From Mangrovibrevibacter kandeliae (GTDB lineage: Bacteria > Pseudomonadota > Alphaproteobacteria > Rhizobiales > Rhizobiaceae): 64,000 bases of DNA. This document shows positions 9,776 through 18,866 of the stretch, in pieces (the first letter of the stretch is position 1; each line of letters begins with the position of its first letter). The stretch is from the NCBI RefSeq assembly GCF_024519155.1, contig NZ_JANIFJ010000002.1:496001-560000 (forward strand), read 5' to 3'. The notes beneath the pieces are model-generated. The model saw nothing but the letters and a program-made list of their open reading frames with translations, was not told where the DNA came from and searched no databases. Both the position numbers and the translations under genes were made by a program.

Positions 9776-10531
9776 TCACACGTGCTGGCCGCCATTGATG
9801 TGGATCTCGGCGCCGTTGACGTAGGACGCCTGACCCGAGCAGAGGAAGAAGATCGTGTCGGCCACCTCGGAGGTGAGGCCGAGCCGGCGCAGCGGGATGT
9901 TCTCGACGATCTTCTCGGTGCCCGGCGACAGGATCGCCGTGTCGATCTCGCCGGGCGCGATCGCGTTGACGCGGATGCCCGAGCGGCCGAAATCGGCGGC
10001 CATCTCGCGCGTCAGGGCCGCGAGCGCCGCCTTCGACGTCGCATAGGCGGTGCCGGCGAAGGGATGCACGCGGCTGCCGGCGATCGAGGAGACGTTGACG
10101 ACCGAGCCGCCGGCCTTGGCGAGCTCCTTGAACAGCCCGCGCGCCAGGATGATCGGGGCGAAGAAGTTCACCTGGAAGACGTCGCGCCACATGTGCATCG
10201 GCGTGCGGATCGAATCGAGCCGTGAGCCGCCCTCGCCCTTCGGCGAGATTGCGGCGTTGTTGACGAGCGCATGCAACTGCGAGCCGTTCGCCTCGAGCCG
10301 CCGCCGGATCTCGGAGACGGCATAGCCGACATCCTCCTGGTCGGAGAGGTCGACCCGGATGTGGTCCTCCGGCCCGGCCGGCCAGGGGCAGTCGTCGGAG
10401 AAGTCCTGCCGCGAGCAGGTGATGACGCGCCAGCCCTCGCGCGAGAAGCGCTTGACGGTGGCATGGCCGATGCCGCGCGAGGCGCCGGTCAACACCAGCG
10501 TCCTGCGCTCGTCCCTGGTCTCGTCCGCCAT
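9776..10531 (-). CDS. Short-chain dehydrogenase/reductase (SDR) family oxidoreductase
   Basis: Classical SDR of 251 residues, cytoplasmic, NAD(P)-dependent. Seen: cofactor motif TGASRGIG near residues 14-21, NNAA, the catalytic Ser in VNVSSIAGS, and the catalytic Tyr and Lys in YATSK. The C-terminus SYVNGAEIHINGG is the usual SDR ending. An Asp in VDLSD and the basic residue after the glycine loop do not decide between NAD and NADP. The substrate is unknown. AAGGGCGG lies shortly upstream of the ATG. It is divergent from the ynjB-type gene across a 180-base gap and convergent with the FMN reductase. Confidence 0.92.
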   Translation of the reverse strand: MADETRDERRTLVLTGASRGIGHATVKRFSREGWRVITCSRQDFSDDCPWPAGPEDHIRVDLSDQEDVGYAVSEIRRRLEANGSQLHALVNNAAISPKGEGGSRLDSIRTPMHMWRDVFQVNFFAPIILARGLFKELAKAGGSVVNVSSIAGSRVHPFAGTAYATSKAALAALTREMAADFGRSGIRVNAIAPGEIDTAILSPGTEKIVENIPLRRLGLTSEVADTIFFLCSGQASYVNGAEIHINGGQHV

Positions 10532-10711
10532 CCCACCGCCCTTTCGTTTCGCGCGGAGCCGCGAGCTCGAAGACCCGCCGCTTCACGCCTCGCACACGCT
10601 TCGGTCAGTCGCGACGGCGCCCGATTGCCTTCGTGTCCAACCCCAGTCCATGTAATGGCTCGCGCGGCGCCTGTCGCGTTCAACCTGTTCTAAACTGAAG
10701 GTTTCTGCCGC

Positions 10712-11935
10712 ATGCCATCGGTTGCCGCCCGCCTGCTCCCGCTTCTCCTTGCCGCTCTTGCCGGGGTGGCCGGCGCTCGTGCCGAGGAGGCTTCGACCGC
10801 GGGCTGGCCGGCGGTGCTGAGCGAAGCGAAGGGCGAGACGGTCTATTTCGACGCCTGGGGCGGCTCGGACAACATCAACGCCTATATCGGCTGGGTGGGC
10901 GGTGAGGTTCGAAAGCGCTACGGCATCACGCTGAAGCAGGTGAAGCTCGACGACACGGCGTCGGCCGTCGCGACCGTGCTCGCCGAAAAGGCGGCCGGCA
11001 AGGACGACCACGGGTCGGTCGATCTCATCTGGATCAACGGCGAGAACTTCGCCTCGATGCAGCGGCAGGGCCTGCTCGCCGAGGGCTTTGCGACCGAGCT
11101 GCCGAACTGGCGCTACGTTGACACCGCGAACCCGACGATCGAAACCGACTTCACGCTCCCGACGAACGGACAGGAATCGCCCTGGGGCGGCGCCAAGCTC
11201 GTCTTCTTCTCCGACACCGCCCGCAGCGGGCCGGCGGCCGACATGCCGAAATCGGCGGACGAGCTGCTCGCCTGGGCGAAGGCGCATCCGGGCCGCTTCG
11301 CCTATCCGGCCCCGCCGGACTTCGTCGGCACGAGCTTCCTGAAGCAGGTGCTGTCGGAGACGGTCTCCGATCCCGCGCTCCTCCTGAAGCCGGTGGACGA
11401 CGCGCGTTTCGCCGAGGAGACCAAGCCGCTCTGGGACTATCTCGACGCGCTGAAGCCGGCGCTCTGGCGGCAGGGCCGCGCCTATCCGCGCAACTATCCG
11501 CAGCTGAAACAGCTCCTGGCCGACGGCGAGCTCGACGTCACCTTCGCCTTCAATCCCGGCGAGGCCTCGGCCGGCATCGCGGCGGGCGAGCTGCCGGACA
11601 CGGTGCGCTCCTTCACCTTTCCCGGCGGCACGCTCGGCAACACCCATTTCGTCGCGATTCCCTACAACTCCGCCAGCAAGGCGGCGGCGAAGGTGGTCGC
11701 CAACTTCCTGCTGTCGCCCGAGGCGCAGGCGCGCAAGGAGGACCCGACGGTCTGGGGCGACCCGACGGTGCTGGCGCTGGACAAGCTGTCGCCCGAGGAT
11801 CGCGCCCGCTTCGCCGCGATCGACCGCGGCGTCGCCACCCTCGCGCCGGATGAGCTCGGCCCGGTGCTGCCGGAGCCGGACCCCTCCTGGACCGACCGAC
11901 TGGAGCAGGAATGGCTGAAGCGCTACGGGAGTTGA
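10712..11935 (+). CDS. ynjB: YnjB-type ABC transporter periplasmic substrate-binding protein
   Basis: 407-residue exported solute-binding protein with a clear signal peptide (MPSVAARLLPLLLAALAG, cleavage near AGARAEE). The sequence WGGSDNINAYIGWV near the mature N-terminus, GSVDLIWINGENF and FAFNPGEASAGI are typical of the YnjB group related to thiamine/iron/putrescine binding proteins. It is the first gene of a ynjB-ynjC-ynjD importer whose permease and ATPase genes follow. The substrate of this family is not established, so none is assigned. Oddly, two unrelated small genes stand between it and its permease. Confidence 0.88.
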   Translation: MPSVAARLLPLLLAALAGVAGARAEEASTAGWPAVLSEAKGETVYFDAWGGSDNINAYIGWVGGEVRKRYGITLKQVKLDDTASAVATVLAEKAAGKDDHGSVDLIWINGENFASMQRQGLLAEGFATELPNWRYVDTANPTIETDFTLPTNGQESPWGGAKLVFFSDTARSGPAADMPKSADELLAWAKAHPGRFAYPAPPDFVGTSFLKQVLSETVSDPALLLKPVDDARFAEETKPLWDYLDALKPALWRQGRAYPRNYPQLKQLLADGELDVTFAFNPGEASAGIAAGELPDTVRSFTFPGGTLGNTHFVAIPYNSASKAAAKVVANFLLSPEAQARKEDPTVWGDPTVLALDKLSPEDRARFAAIDRGVATLAPDELGPVLPEPDPSWTDRLEQEWLKRYGS

Positions 11936-11980
11936 TCTGGCCTCGAAGATCGGGATCGTCGGCAGCACATTTGGCGAGAA

Positions 11981-12277
11981 ATGATGAAGGCGACATTGCT
12001 CCTCCGGGAGCGTCGACAGATCGCGTCGAACGCCTTCACCGAGGCCAAGATCTGGCATGTGCCGCAATCGCTGCGCGGCTCTGGTCATCGGCTGAAATAT
12101 TCGCTTGCGCTCGTCGTCGATGGCGTTTGCGTTCTGCGCTATGACAATGAGGCTGGCAAAGGCGATCACAGGCATGTCGGATCGAGCGAAACGGCCTATG
12201 TTTTCGAGACGCCAGAGCGGTTGATGCAGGACTTTCTGAAGGATTGCCGGACATGGCTCGCGAACAGCGAAAGGTGA
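11981..12277 (+). CDS. TumE-family toxin-like protein (DUF6516), 98 aa
   Basis: Small protein matching the TumE/DUF6516 pattern as I know it: an N-terminal strand KATLLLRERR, then AKIWHVPQSLRGSGHRLKYSLALVV, the signature VLRYDNEAGKGDHRHVG, and a C-terminal FETPERLMQDFLKD. The His-rich GKGDHRH segment is the likely active region. Family members are predicted toxins of type II-like modules and are paired with an HVO_A0114-type winged-helix protein, which is exactly the next gene. ATG codons at 11981 and 11984 are both possible; the ribosome site is weak (GGCGAG). It overlaps the next gene by 25 bases. The local sequence is less GC-rich than the ynj genes on either side, suggesting acquisition. 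Confidence 0.82.
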   Translation: MMKATLLLRERRQIASNAFTEAKIWHVPQSLRGSGHRLKYSLALVVDGVCVLRYDNEAGKGDHRHVGSSETAYVFETPERLMQDFLKDCRTWLANSER

Positions 12278-12606
12278 CCTTTTCGGTCTCGTCCGACACG
12301 GATTTCATAGCGCGAGCCACCGCCGCCTTCGGTGGGGGGAATGCTGGGCATTTCATTACCTTCGCAACCCCTGAACTGCTTTGGGCGACCTTGTCTCCAG
12401 CGCGCTGGAACATCCTGAAGCTCCTCGCAGGCCAGGGTGGGCTGACACTCGATGAAATTGGCCGCCACGTCTCCGGCGAACCGCATGCCCTTGCCGGCGA
12501 TCTCGACGCGCTGTGCAATGCAGGGGTCATCGACCGCGCCGAAGACGGGCGCTTCGCATTTCCTTATGACTCGATCCACGTCGATTTCGTCCTCGAGGCG
12601 GCGTAG
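12253..12606 (+). CDS. HVO_A0114-family winged-helix DNA-binding protein (probable antitoxin)
   Basis: 117-residue partner of the TumE-like gene. The sequence follows the family pattern: KVTFSVSSDTDFIARA, GHFITFATPELLWATLSPARWNILKLL, a winged helix (GGLTLDEIGRHVSGEPHALAGDLDALCNAGVIDRAEDG), and the near-invariant ending FPYDSIHVDFVLEAA. It is expected to bind DNA, repress the pair and neutralise the toxin. ATG at 12253 is chosen over TTG at 12244; GAAGGA lies about 10 bases upstream. The overlap with the toxin gene implies coupled translation, with the toxin gene first. It ends 33 bases before the ynjC-like permease, so importer transcripts may read through this module. Confidence 0.83.
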   Translation: MAREQRKVTFSVSSDTDFIARATAAFGGGNAGHFITFATPELLWATLSPARWNILKLLAGQGGLTLDEIGRHVSGEPHALAGDLDALCNAGVIDRAEDGRFAFPYDSIHVDFVLEAA

Positions 12607-12639
12607 CGCGAAGCGCCTGCCGGCTCGCACTTGCGCCTG

Positions 12640-14334
12640 ATGCGCTCCATCCTCATCGCCGGCATCGCGGCGCTGCTGGCCGCGCCCGTCCTCATCGGCC
12701 TCGCCGGCGTCGTCCTGCCGGCCGTCGGCTACTTCCCGGCGCTCGGCGGCGATGCCCTGTCGCTGCAGCCGTTTCGCGACCTCCTCGCCGTTCCCGGGAT
12801 CATCCCGTCGGCCCTGCTCTCGCTTGCCACCGGCCTGGCCGCCACCCTCCTGTCCGTGCTCGTCGTCGTTGGCTTTTGCGCCGCCAGCTGGGGCACCGCG
12901 AGCTTCGCCGCGATGCGCCGCCTGCTGGCGCCGTTGCTGGCGATCCCGCACGCGGCCGCCGCGCTTGGCCTCGCGCTCCTGATCGCCCCGTCCGGGCCGC
13001 TGTTCCGGCTCGCCGCGCTGCCGCTCGGGCTTGACCGCCCGCCCGATCTCCTCGTCGTGGGCGACCCGCTCGGCCTGTCGCTGACCGCCGGGCTGGTGGC
13101 GAAGGAGGCGCCGTTCCTGCTGCTGGTCGCGCTGGCCGCTCTGCCGCAGGCCAAACCGGCGCGACGGCTGCGGCTCGCGCGTGCGCTCGGCTACGGGCGC
13201 GTCGTCGCGTTCCTGCTGACGGTCTGGCCGACGGTCTACCGGCAGATCCGCCTGCCGGTGCTGGCCGTCCTCGCCTTCGCCTCGTCGGTCGTGGACGTCG
13301 CGCTCATCCTCGGGCCGTCGACGCCGCCGACGCTCGCGGTCCGTCTCGTCGGATGGATGAACGACCCGGACCTCTCGCTGCGCTTCCTCGCCTCGGCCGC
13401 CGCGCTGCTGCAGCTCGGCGTGACCCTTGCAGCCGTCCTTCTGTGGCTCGGGGTCGAGCGGGTCGGAACCCGGCTCTTGCGTGCCGCGATCCACGGCGGC
13501 CGCCGCGGCACCGCCGACCGTGTCGTCCGGCAGGTGCTCCCGCTGCCCTTCCGGCTCGGCGCGCTGGCGCTCGGACTTGGCACGGCGATGCTGCTGGTCT
13601 GGTCCTTTGCGGGCTACTGGCCCTTCCCCTCGCTTCTACCGAGCCTCTCCATGCACAACTGGATGCGGGCTGCGGCGAGCGCCGGCCCGCCGCTCCGCAC
13701 GACGCTGCTCGTCGCGGCAATGGCCACCTTCGTCGCGCTGGTGCTGGTCGTGGCACTGCTCAAGGCCATCCGCGCCCGCGGCGGGCCGATGGTCGAGACC
13801 AAGACGCACCTGCCGCCGGCGCTGCTCGCCGCCGTCTACCTGCCGCTGATCGTGCCGCAGGTGGCCTTCCTGTCCGGCCTGCAGATCGCCATCATCGCGC
13901 TCGGCTGGACGCCCGGCCTGCCGCTGCTCGTCGCCGCCCACCTCGTCTTCGTCGCGCCCTATCTCCTCCTGTCGCTCGCCGACCCCTGGTTCGCGCTCGA
14001 CCCGCGCTACGAGCGCATCGGCGCCAGTCTCGGTCGCTCGCGCCCAGCGCTGTTCCTGCGGCTGCGCCTGCCGCTTCTCCTCGCCCCGCTGCTGACGGCC
14101 TGCGCCATCGGCTTCGCCGTCTCGGTCGGGCAGTACCTGCCGACCCTCCTCATCGGCGCTGGACGGCTGCCGACGATCACCACCGAGGCGGTGGCGCTCG
14201 CCGCCGGCGGCAACCGCGGGCTCACGGCGGCCTACGCGCTCCTGCAGACCGCATTGCCCTGCCTCGTCTTCGCGCTCGCGCTCGCCCTGCCGGCATTGCG
14301 CCACCGGCGCCGGCGCGGCATGAAGCCGGCATGA
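12640..14334 (+). CDS. ynjC: YnjC-type ABC transporter permease (two fused permease domains)
   Basis: 564-residue inner-membrane permease with two tandem binding-protein-dependent transport domains and about a dozen hydrophobic segments. Each half has a recognisable coupling-helix region: KPARRLRLARALGYGRVVAFL in the first and YERIGASLGRSRPALFLRLRLP in the second. This double-domain form is typical of YnjC/ThiP-like permeases. A TTG at 12631 in the same frame is an alternative start; neither has a good ribosome site, so translation may depend on coupling to upstream genes. It overlaps the ATPase gene by ATGA. It moves the unknown ligand of the YnjB-type protein into the cytoplasm. Confidence 0.88.
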   Translation: MRSILIAGIAALLAAPVLIGLAGVVLPAVGYFPALGGDALSLQPFRDLLAVPGIIPSALLSLATGLAATLLSVLVVVGFCAASWGTASFAAMRRLLAPLLAIPHAAAALGLALLIAPSGPLFRLAALPLGLDRPPDLLVVGDPLGLSLTAGLVAKEAPFLLLVALAALPQAKPARRLRLARALGYGRVVAFLLTVWPTVYRQIRLPVLAVLAFASSVVDVALILGPSTPPTLAVRLVGWMNDPDLSLRFLASAAALLQLGVTLAAVLLWLGVERVGTRLLRAAIHGGRRGTADRVVRQVLPLPFRLGALALGLGTAMLLVWSFAGYWPFPSLLPSLSMHNWMRAAASAGPPLRTTLLVAAMATFVALVLVVALLKAIRARGGPMVETKTHLPPALLAAVYLPLIVPQVAFLSGLQIAIIALGWTPGLPLLVAAHLVFVAPYLLLSLADPWFALDPRYERIGASLGRSRPALFLRLRLPLLLAPLLTACAIGFAVSVGQYLPTLLIGAGRLPTITTEAVALAAGGNRGLTAAYALLQTALPCLVFALALALPALRHRRRRGMKPA

Positions 14335-14981
14335 CGGATGCCGCGGGCCTCGCCCTCGATCAGCTTTCAATCGCGCTCGGGGACCGGACGCTCCTTGTGG
14401 TCGACCACCCTGTCGGGCCGGGCGAGGTGCTGACGGTGATGGGACCCTCGGGGTCCGGCAAGTCGACGCTGCTCGCCCATGTCGGCGGCTTTCTCGATCC
14501 GGCGTTCCGGGCGCGCGGCACCGTGCGCCTCGACGGACAGGACCTCGCGCCGCTGCCGCCCGAGCGCCGCCGCGTCGGACTCCTGTTCCAGGACGCCCTC
14601 CTGTTTCCGCATCTGTCGGTCGGCGAGAACCTGCTCTTCGGCCTGCATCCGAAGCTGAAGGGGCGCGCCGCCCGCCGGGCGGCGGTGGAGGCCGCGCTGG
14701 CGGAGGTCGAACTCGCCGGCTTCTTCGACCGCGATCCGGCCACTCTGTCGGGGGGCCAGCAGGCGCGCGTCGCCCTCCAGCGTTCGCTTCTGGCCGAGCC
14801 GCGGGCGCTGCTGCTCGACGAGCCGTTCTCGCGCCTCGACGCCGCGCTGAAGTCGAGCGTGCGCGCGCTCGTCTTCGACGCCGTGCGCCGGCGCGCCATC
14901 CCGGCGATCCTCGTCACCCACGATCCGGCCGATGCCGAAGCCGCCGGCGGCCCGGTCGTGACGATCGGCGGCACCCCATGA
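14331..14981 (+). CDS. ynjD: YnjD-type ABC transporter ATP-binding protein
   Basis: 216-residue cytoplasmic ATPase of the importer. Walker A is GPSGSGKST near residues 38-46, the Q-loop is LLFQDALLFPHL, the ABC signature LSGGQQARVALQRSLL, Walker B LLLDEPFSRLD, and the switch His is in LVTHDPADAEA. It starts within the permease stop (ATGA) and its own stop overlaps the hrpB start in the same way, so importer and helicase genes are translationally linked. The protein is short with no regulatory C-terminal domain. Confidence 0.92.
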   Translation: MTDAAGLALDQLSIALGDRTLLVVDHPVGPGEVLTVMGPSGSGKSTLLAHVGGFLDPAFRARGTVRLDGQDLAPLPPERRRVGLLFQDALLFPHLSVGENLLFGLHPKLKGRAARRAAVEAALAEVELAGFFDRDPATLSGGQQARVALQRSLLAEPRALLLDEPFSRLDAALKSSVRALVFDAVRRRAIPAILVTHDPADAEAAGGPVVTIGGTP

Positions 14982-17428
14982 GCCCGACGCTGCCGGAGCT
15001 GCCGGTCAGCGCAGTCCTCGCCGAGCTCGGCGCGACGCTCGAAGAGGCCGGGCGAGCCGTGCTCGTCGCGCCGCCCGGCGCAGGCAAGACGACGCTCGTG
15101 CCACTGCATCTCCTCGATGCGCCCTTCGCGAGCGGGCGCAAGATCATGCTGATCGAGCCGCGCCGCCTTGCCGCCCGCGCCGCCGCCCGGCGGATGGCGA
15201 GCCTCCTCGGCGAGGAGGTGGGCGCCACCGTCGGCTGGCGCATGCGGCTGGACACGAAGGTTTCTGCCCGAACCCGCATCGAAGTCGTCACCGAGGGCGT
15301 CTTCACCCGCATGATCCTCGACGATCCCGAGCTGGCGGGCGTCGCGGCGGTGCTGTTCGACGAGTTCCACGAGCGCTCGCTCGACGGGGATTTCGGGCTG
15401 GCGCTGGCGCTCGATGTCCGCGCTGCGCTGCGCGACGACATGCGCCTGCTGGTGATGTCGGCGACACTGGACGGCGCCCCCGTCGCGCGCCTCCTCGGCG
15501 ACGCCGCGGTGATCGAGAGCGCCGGCCGCGCCTTTCCGGTCGCGGTCCGCCATCGCGAGCGGCCGGGGACACAATCCGTCGAGGACGCCGTGGCGGAGGC
15601 CGTGCTCGCCGCTCTCGTGCAGGATGAAGGCAGCATCCTCTGCTTCCTGCCGGGCCAGCGCGAGATCGAGCGCGTCGCCGAGCGCCTGGAGCCCCGGGTT
15701 CCCGCCGACGTGCGGATCGCGCCCCTCTACGGCGCGATGGAGGGCGCCGCGCAGGATCTCGCGATCCGCCCGGCCCCTGCGGGCAGCCGCAAGGTGGTGC
15801 TGGCGACCTCCATCGCCGAGACGTCGCTGACCATCGACGGGGTGACGATCGTCATCGATTCAGGCCTTCGGCGCGCGCCGGTGTTCGAGCCGGCGACCGG
15901 CCTGTCGCGGCTGGAGACGGTGCGGATCAGCCAGGCGGCCGCCGACCAACGGGCCGGCCGTGCGGGCCGTACCGCACCGGGAACCGCGATCCGGCTGTGG
16001 CGCGCCGAGCAGACCGCCGCGCTGCCGCGCTTCGACACGCCCGAGATCCTCTCGACCGACCTTTCCGGCCTTGTCCTCGACTGCACCGCCTGGGGCGTCA
16101 CCGACCCGCGCGCGCTCGCCTTCCTCGACCCTCCACCCGAGCCGGCGCTCGCCGAGGCGCGCATGCTGCTCGCCGAGCTCGGCGCGCTCGGCTCCGACGG
16201 ACGCCTGACCCAAACCGGCGAGCGCATGCGCCAGCTGCCGCTGCCGGCGCGGCTGGCGGCGATGGTGGCCACCGCGGACACCGATGACCGACGCACCGCC
16301 GCCGAGCTCGCCGTCCTTCTCACCGAGCGCGGCCTCGGAGGGATCGCCGTCGATCTCGCCGAGCGTCTCTCCCGCTTCCGCTCCGACCGCAGCCCTCGGG
16401 CCAAGGCCGCGGCGGGCCTCATCGATAGGCTCGCCGGCGGCCGAGCGGCGCGCGGCGGCCCGGCGAGCGAGCCCGGCGCGCTGCTGGCGCTCGCCTACCC
16501 CGACCGCATCGCGGTGGCGCGCGGCGCGCGCGGCAGCTTCGTGCTCGCCAACGGCCGCGGCGGCGTGGTGGACGAACTCTCGCCGCTCGCCGCCGCCCCG
16601 CTGATCGTCGTCGCCGAGCTGCAGGGTCAGGCCCGTGCGGGCCGCATCCTCTCGGCCGCCGCGCTGTCCCGCGAGGCGCTCGAGACGCGCTTCGCCGAGC
16701 GGATCACCGTCGAGGACACCGTCACCTTCGATGCCGGCAGCGGTCAGGTGCGCGCCCGCCGCGTGCGCCGCATCGGCCGCGCCACGCTCGCCGAAACGCC
16801 GCTGCCCAATCCACCCTCCGCCCTCGCCCTTCCGGCGCTGATGGCGGGCGTGCGCCAGATCGGGCTCGACCGGCTGATCGACGAGAAGGCGGCCGCGAGC
16901 CTCCTGCGGCGCCTGCGTTTCCTCGCGGCGGCCTATGGCACGCCCTGGCCCGACCTCTCGGATGAGGCGCTGCTCGCCACCCTCGAGGACTGGCTCGCCC
17001 CCTATGCGCCGGGCGCGACCCGGCTCTCGGACCTGAAGCCGATGCTCGGCGAGGCGCTGCGCGGCCTCGTGCCCGCCGATCTCTCCCGCCAGCTCGACCG
17101 GCTCGCGCCGACCCATTACGACGCGCCGTCGGGCTCGACCCTGCCGATCCGCTACGACGAGGACCAGCCGGTGCTGGCGGTCCGGGTGCAGGAGCTGTTT
17201 GGCCTGACGGTCCATCCCTCGATCGCCGACGGACGCCTGCCGCTGACGCTCGAACTCCTGTCGCCGGCGCACCGCCCGATCCAGATCACCCGCGACCTGC
17301 CGGGCTTCTGGGCCGGCTCCTGGGCCGACGTGCGGGCCGACCTGCGCGGCCGCTACCCCAAGCACGTCTGGCCGGAGGATCCGGCGAGCGCGCAGGCGAC
17401 GAACCGCGCCAAGCCGCGCGGCACCTGA
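14978..17428 (+). CDS. hrpB: ATP-dependent helicase HrpB (DEAH-box)
   Basis: 816-residue superfamily 2 helicase, normal length for HrpB. Walker A APPGAGKTT near residues 31-39, IEPRRLAARAAARRMA (motif Ia), DEFHERSLDGDFGL (motif II, with Phe in the DExH box), MSATLDG (motif III), TSIAETSLTIDGVTIVIDSG and QRAGRAGRTAPG (motif VI) are all present. The C-terminal HrpB-specific region (LPIRYDEDQPVLAVRVQELFG) is complete. Its role in most bacteria is poorly defined; RNA processing or mRNA handling is inferred from the family. The start overlaps the ynjD-like stop by ATGA. It converges on the MauG-like gene with 10 bases between. Confidence 0.95.
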   Translation: MSPTLPELPVSAVLAELGATLEEAGRAVLVAPPGAGKTTLVPLHLLDAPFASGRKIMLIEPRRLAARAAARRMASLLGEEVGATVGWRMRLDTKVSARTRIEVVTEGVFTRMILDDPELAGVAAVLFDEFHERSLDGDFGLALALDVRAALRDDMRLLVMSATLDGAPVARLLGDAAVIESAGRAFPVAVRHRERPGTQSVEDAVAEAVLAALVQDEGSILCFLPGQREIERVAERLEPRVPADVRIAPLYGAMEGAAQDLAIRPAPAGSRKVVLATSIAETSLTIDGVTIVIDSGLRRAPVFEPATGLSRLETVRISQAAADQRAGRAGRTAPGTAIRLWRAEQTAALPRFDTPEILSTDLSGLVLDCTAWGVTDPRALAFLDPPPEPALAEARMLLAELGALGSDGRLTQTGERMRQLPLPARLAAMVATADTDDRRTAAELAVLLTERGLGGIAVDLAERLSRFRSDRSPRAKAAAGLIDRLAGGRAARGGPASEPGALLALAYPDRIAVARGARGSFVLANGRGGVVDELSPLAAAPLIVVAELQGQARAGRILSAAALSREALETRFAERITVEDTVTFDAGSGQVRARRVRRIGRATLAETPLPNPPSALALPALMAGVRQIGLDRLIDEKAAASLLRRLRFLAAAYGTPWPDLSDEALLATLEDWLAPYAPGATRLSDLKPMLGEALRGLVPADLSRQLDRLAPTHYDAPSGSTLPIRYDEDQPVLAVRVQELFGLTVHPSIADGRLPLTLELLSPAHRPIQITRDLPGFWAGSWADVRADLRGRYPKHVWPEDPASAQATNRAKPRGT

Positions 17429-17438
17429 GCGTTCGGGG

Positions 17439-18758
17439 TCAGGGCGACGCGCTGTGGCCGCCGGCGGACGGACTGAAATAGCCGTCGGTCAACGTCTTGA
17501 GGAAGGCGACGACATCGTCGATCTCGGCATCCGACAGCGCCGGCGTGCCGCCCGGCTTTCCGCCGAAGGGCGGGTCCCTGTTGATGTTGGCCCAGTAGCG
17601 CTCCGGCAGGTCATCGTAGCGCATCACGCTGCCGTCCGCTGCGCGCGGGTACCAGCGCGCCGGGTCGGTGTCGCGCGTGGCGTAGAAGGCGACGGCGTCG
17701 CGCAGCGAGCCGACCGCGCCGTTGTGGAAGAAGCGGCTGCGCAGCGCGACGTTGCGCAGCGTCGGCGTGAGGAACAGTCCGCAATCGTCCGGATGGTCCG
17801 CGAGGTCCTTGCGCAGCGGGCCGCAGACGCCGAGGTCGAAATGCCGAGGGTCGCGGTTGGCGGGAATTTCGGCATTGCGCGGCACGGCAAGCGCGAGAAG
17901 GCCGAAATCGGTGAACTGCGGCGGCGTGCCGTCATTGCCCCGCCGGCTGAGGTGGCAGCTCGCGCAGTTGCCCTTGTCCTCGGCCTCGAACAGCTCGAGC
18001 CCGTGCTTCTCCTGCCCGCTCAGCTCGGCCTTGCCGGCGAGCCAGGCGTCGTACCTGCTCGAATAGGGATAGAAGGTCCGCCAGTCCTCCTCATAGGCTT
18101 CCAGCGCCTTGGTGACGGCGTCGAAGGCGCGGGCCTCGTCGGCGAAGACATCCGGCCCGTAGAGTGCCTTGAACCCGTCGGCATAGGGGGCGGCGGCAAC
18201 TTTGGCGACGACGGCCGCCGGGCCCGCATTCGCCATCTCGTAATCGCTGAGGAGCGGGATGCGCGCCTGGTCGCGGCCATTGTCGACCCGCCCGTCCCAG
18301 GTGATGCCGCCGGTCGGCCCGCCGTCGACGCTCTCGTCGCCCTCGTCGTCATTGTCGAAGAAGTGCTCGGTGAATTGCGGCGCCGCCTGGAGGTAGGTCA
18401 GCGACGGTACCTTGCGCTCGCCCGGCCGGTCGAGGTCGACGCCGCCGAGTTGCACCGCGCGGCCGTTGGCCGGGGTGAAGCCGTGCGCCGGGTCGTGACA
18501 GCCGGAGCAGGCCATTCGGCCGGAGGCCGACAGCGAGGGATCGAAGAACATCTGCCGCCCCAGCTCCGCAGAAGCGGCCGCCAGCCGGCGCGCATCCGCC
18601 CGGGACATGCCCCCCGCCGGCAGTCCGCCGAGCGGCAGGCTGGCGCTGTCGGCCGAGCTCGGCTCGGCGTCGGGCTTGGCGTCCGCCAGCGCCGCGAGAC
18701 CGCCGGCGGCCAGGAGGAGCGCCCCGGAAAGGGCGAGACGGAGGGAGGTCAAGCGCAT
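17439..18758 (-). CDS. MauG/cytochrome c peroxidase family dihaem protein
   Basis: Exported dihaem c-type cytochrome of 439 residues. The signal peptide is MRLTSLRLALSGALLLAAGG. Two haem-binding motifs are visible, MACSGCHDPAH in the N-terminal half and NCASCHLSRR in the C-terminal half, and TPTLRNVALRSRFFHNGAVGSLRDAV is the usual peroxidase/MauG core. Members reduce hydrogen peroxide or oxidise protein residues in the periplasm. In-frame upstream ATGs at 18779 and 18845 would add residues before a good signal peptide, so 18758 is preferred. A fragment of about 20 acidic residues (FDNDDEGDESVDGGP) is an insertion-like loop. No methylamine dehydrogenase genes are near, so a mauG name is not justified. 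Confidence 0.88.
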   Translation of the reverse strand: MRLTSLRLALSGALLLAAGGLAALADAKPDAEPSSADSASLPLGGLPAGGMSRADARRLAAASAELGRQMFFDPSLSASGRMACSGCHDPAHGFTPANGRAVQLGGVDLDRPGERKVPSLTYLQAAPQFTEHFFDNDDEGDESVDGGPTGGITWDGRVDNGRDQARIPLLSDYEMANAGPAAVVAKVAAAPYADGFKALYGPDVFADEARAFDAVTKALEAYEEDWRTFYPYSSRYDAWLAGKAELSGQEKHGLELFEAEDKGNCASCHLSRRGNDGTPPQFTDFGLLALAVPRNAEIPANRDPRHFDLGVCGPLRKDLADHPDDCGLFLTPTLRNVALRSRFFHNGAVGSLRDAVAFYATRDTDPARWYPRAADGSVMRYDDLPERYWANINRDPPFGGKPGGTPALSDAEIDDVVAFLKTLTDGYFSPSAGGHSASP

Positions 18759-18866
18759 GTCGTAGCCCACCCGAAGCATGAAGCCCGTGCATCTATGCGG
18801 CGTTCGGTGACGGGTCGATGAAGCCAGCCGACCTCCGCCGCCCATGCGACAATGCGCGCAATCCGC

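Noticed and set aside
12196-13494. Reverse-strand frame of over 400 codons opposite the TA pair and permease
   Set aside because: Composition is Arg/Gln/Glu/Asp-rich, typical of a GC-skewed shadow, while the forward frames have clear families.
17454-18821. 455-codon forward frame opposite the MauG-like gene
   Set aside because: The reverse strand has a signal peptide and two CxxCH haem motifs; the forward frame has neither.
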